From NCBI GenBank assembly GCA_031278255.1, contig JAITKU010000231.1, positions 1 through 6,247 on the forward strand: a DNA stretch of 6,247 nt, written 5' to 3'. This stretch comes from Eubacteriales Family XIII. Incertae Sedis bacterium. Lineage in GTDB: Bacteria > Bacillota > Clostridia > Peptostreptococcales > Anaerovoracaceae. Of this stretch, positions 6,195 to 6,247 are shown piece by piece. The first letter of the stretch is position 1. Every line of letters starts with the position of its first letter. The translations under genes and the position numbers were made by a program. The notes beneath the pieces were generated by a model. It did not search any database and was not told the DNA's origin. It saw nothing but the letters and a program-made list of their open reading frames with translations.

Positions 6195-6247
6195 TTGAAG
6201 TGCGCCTTTGGCGCTTCAATTTTGGACGGAGCCAAAATTGAACGACG
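6195..6247. repeat. 53-bp direct repeat, copy 2, cut by the window end
   Basis: It is an exact copy of 6046-6098 and reaches the last base of the window, so the true repeat may be longer. It again holds the TTGAA/TTCAA hairpin (6195-6219, with TTTT after it) and the competing TTCAATTTTGG hairpin (6215-6242). An array with a 149-bp unit may continue to the right. Confidence 0.93.

Noticed and set aside
6046..6247. A CRISPR array
   Set aside because: Only two repeat copies are visible, the repeat is 53 bases, and the 96-base interval is itself palindromic rather than a unique spacer. No cas gene is present.

Overview
The window looks like chromosomal DNA from a GC-rich anaerobic Bacillota (Clostridia), of the kind common among gut Oscillospiraceae and Christensenellales. 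The reasons are the strong AGGAG ribosome binding site, the clear TTGACC-17-TATACT promoter, the DUF4358 and DHHW protein families (both typical of Clostridia), and a molybdenum aldehyde oxidoreductase of the Desulfovibrio Mop type. This placement is inferred from gene content and composition; no marker gene is present.

Layout. Positions 1-65 hold a strong intrinsic terminator for a gene outside the window. Positions 66-271 hold no gene; a promoter lies at 237-265. Positions 272-2966 are a three-gene operon on the + strand, joined by two ATGA overlaps. It encodes a membrane-anchored SGNH/GDSL-like hydrolase with a long Ala/Pro/Glu linker, a DUF4358 lipoprotein, and a DHHW-family protein (AlgJ/AlgX-like SGNH fold). 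Positions 2967-3178 hold a 9-bp tandem repeat, a small terminator and a strong extended -10 promoter. Positions 3179-6019 encode a 946-residue molybdopterin-dependent oxidoreductase. It has two [2Fe-2S] clusters and a molybdenum domain in one chain, with no FAD domain. Positions 6020-6247 are a repeat region made almost wholly of nested inverted repeats, with a 53-bp exact direct repeat at 149-bp spacing that runs into the window edge.

How the genes work together. The first three proteins all carry an N-terminal export or anchor signal, and two have SGNH-type catalytic residues. They probably act on the outer face of the membrane, adding or removing acyl groups on an envelope polymer. The MBOAT acyltransferase that usually accompanies DHHW/DUF4358 genes is not in the window. 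The oxidoreductase is a separate, probably single-gene transcription unit that would oxidise an aldehyde or N-heterocycle and pass electrons through its two iron-sulfur clusters to a ferredoxin- or flavodoxin-like acceptor.

The genes belong to known families. The least explained parts are the terminal repeat unit with mutually exclusive hairpins, an apparently leaderless start for the first gene, and a Ser in place of the usual Gly beside the catalytic Glu of the oxidoreductase.
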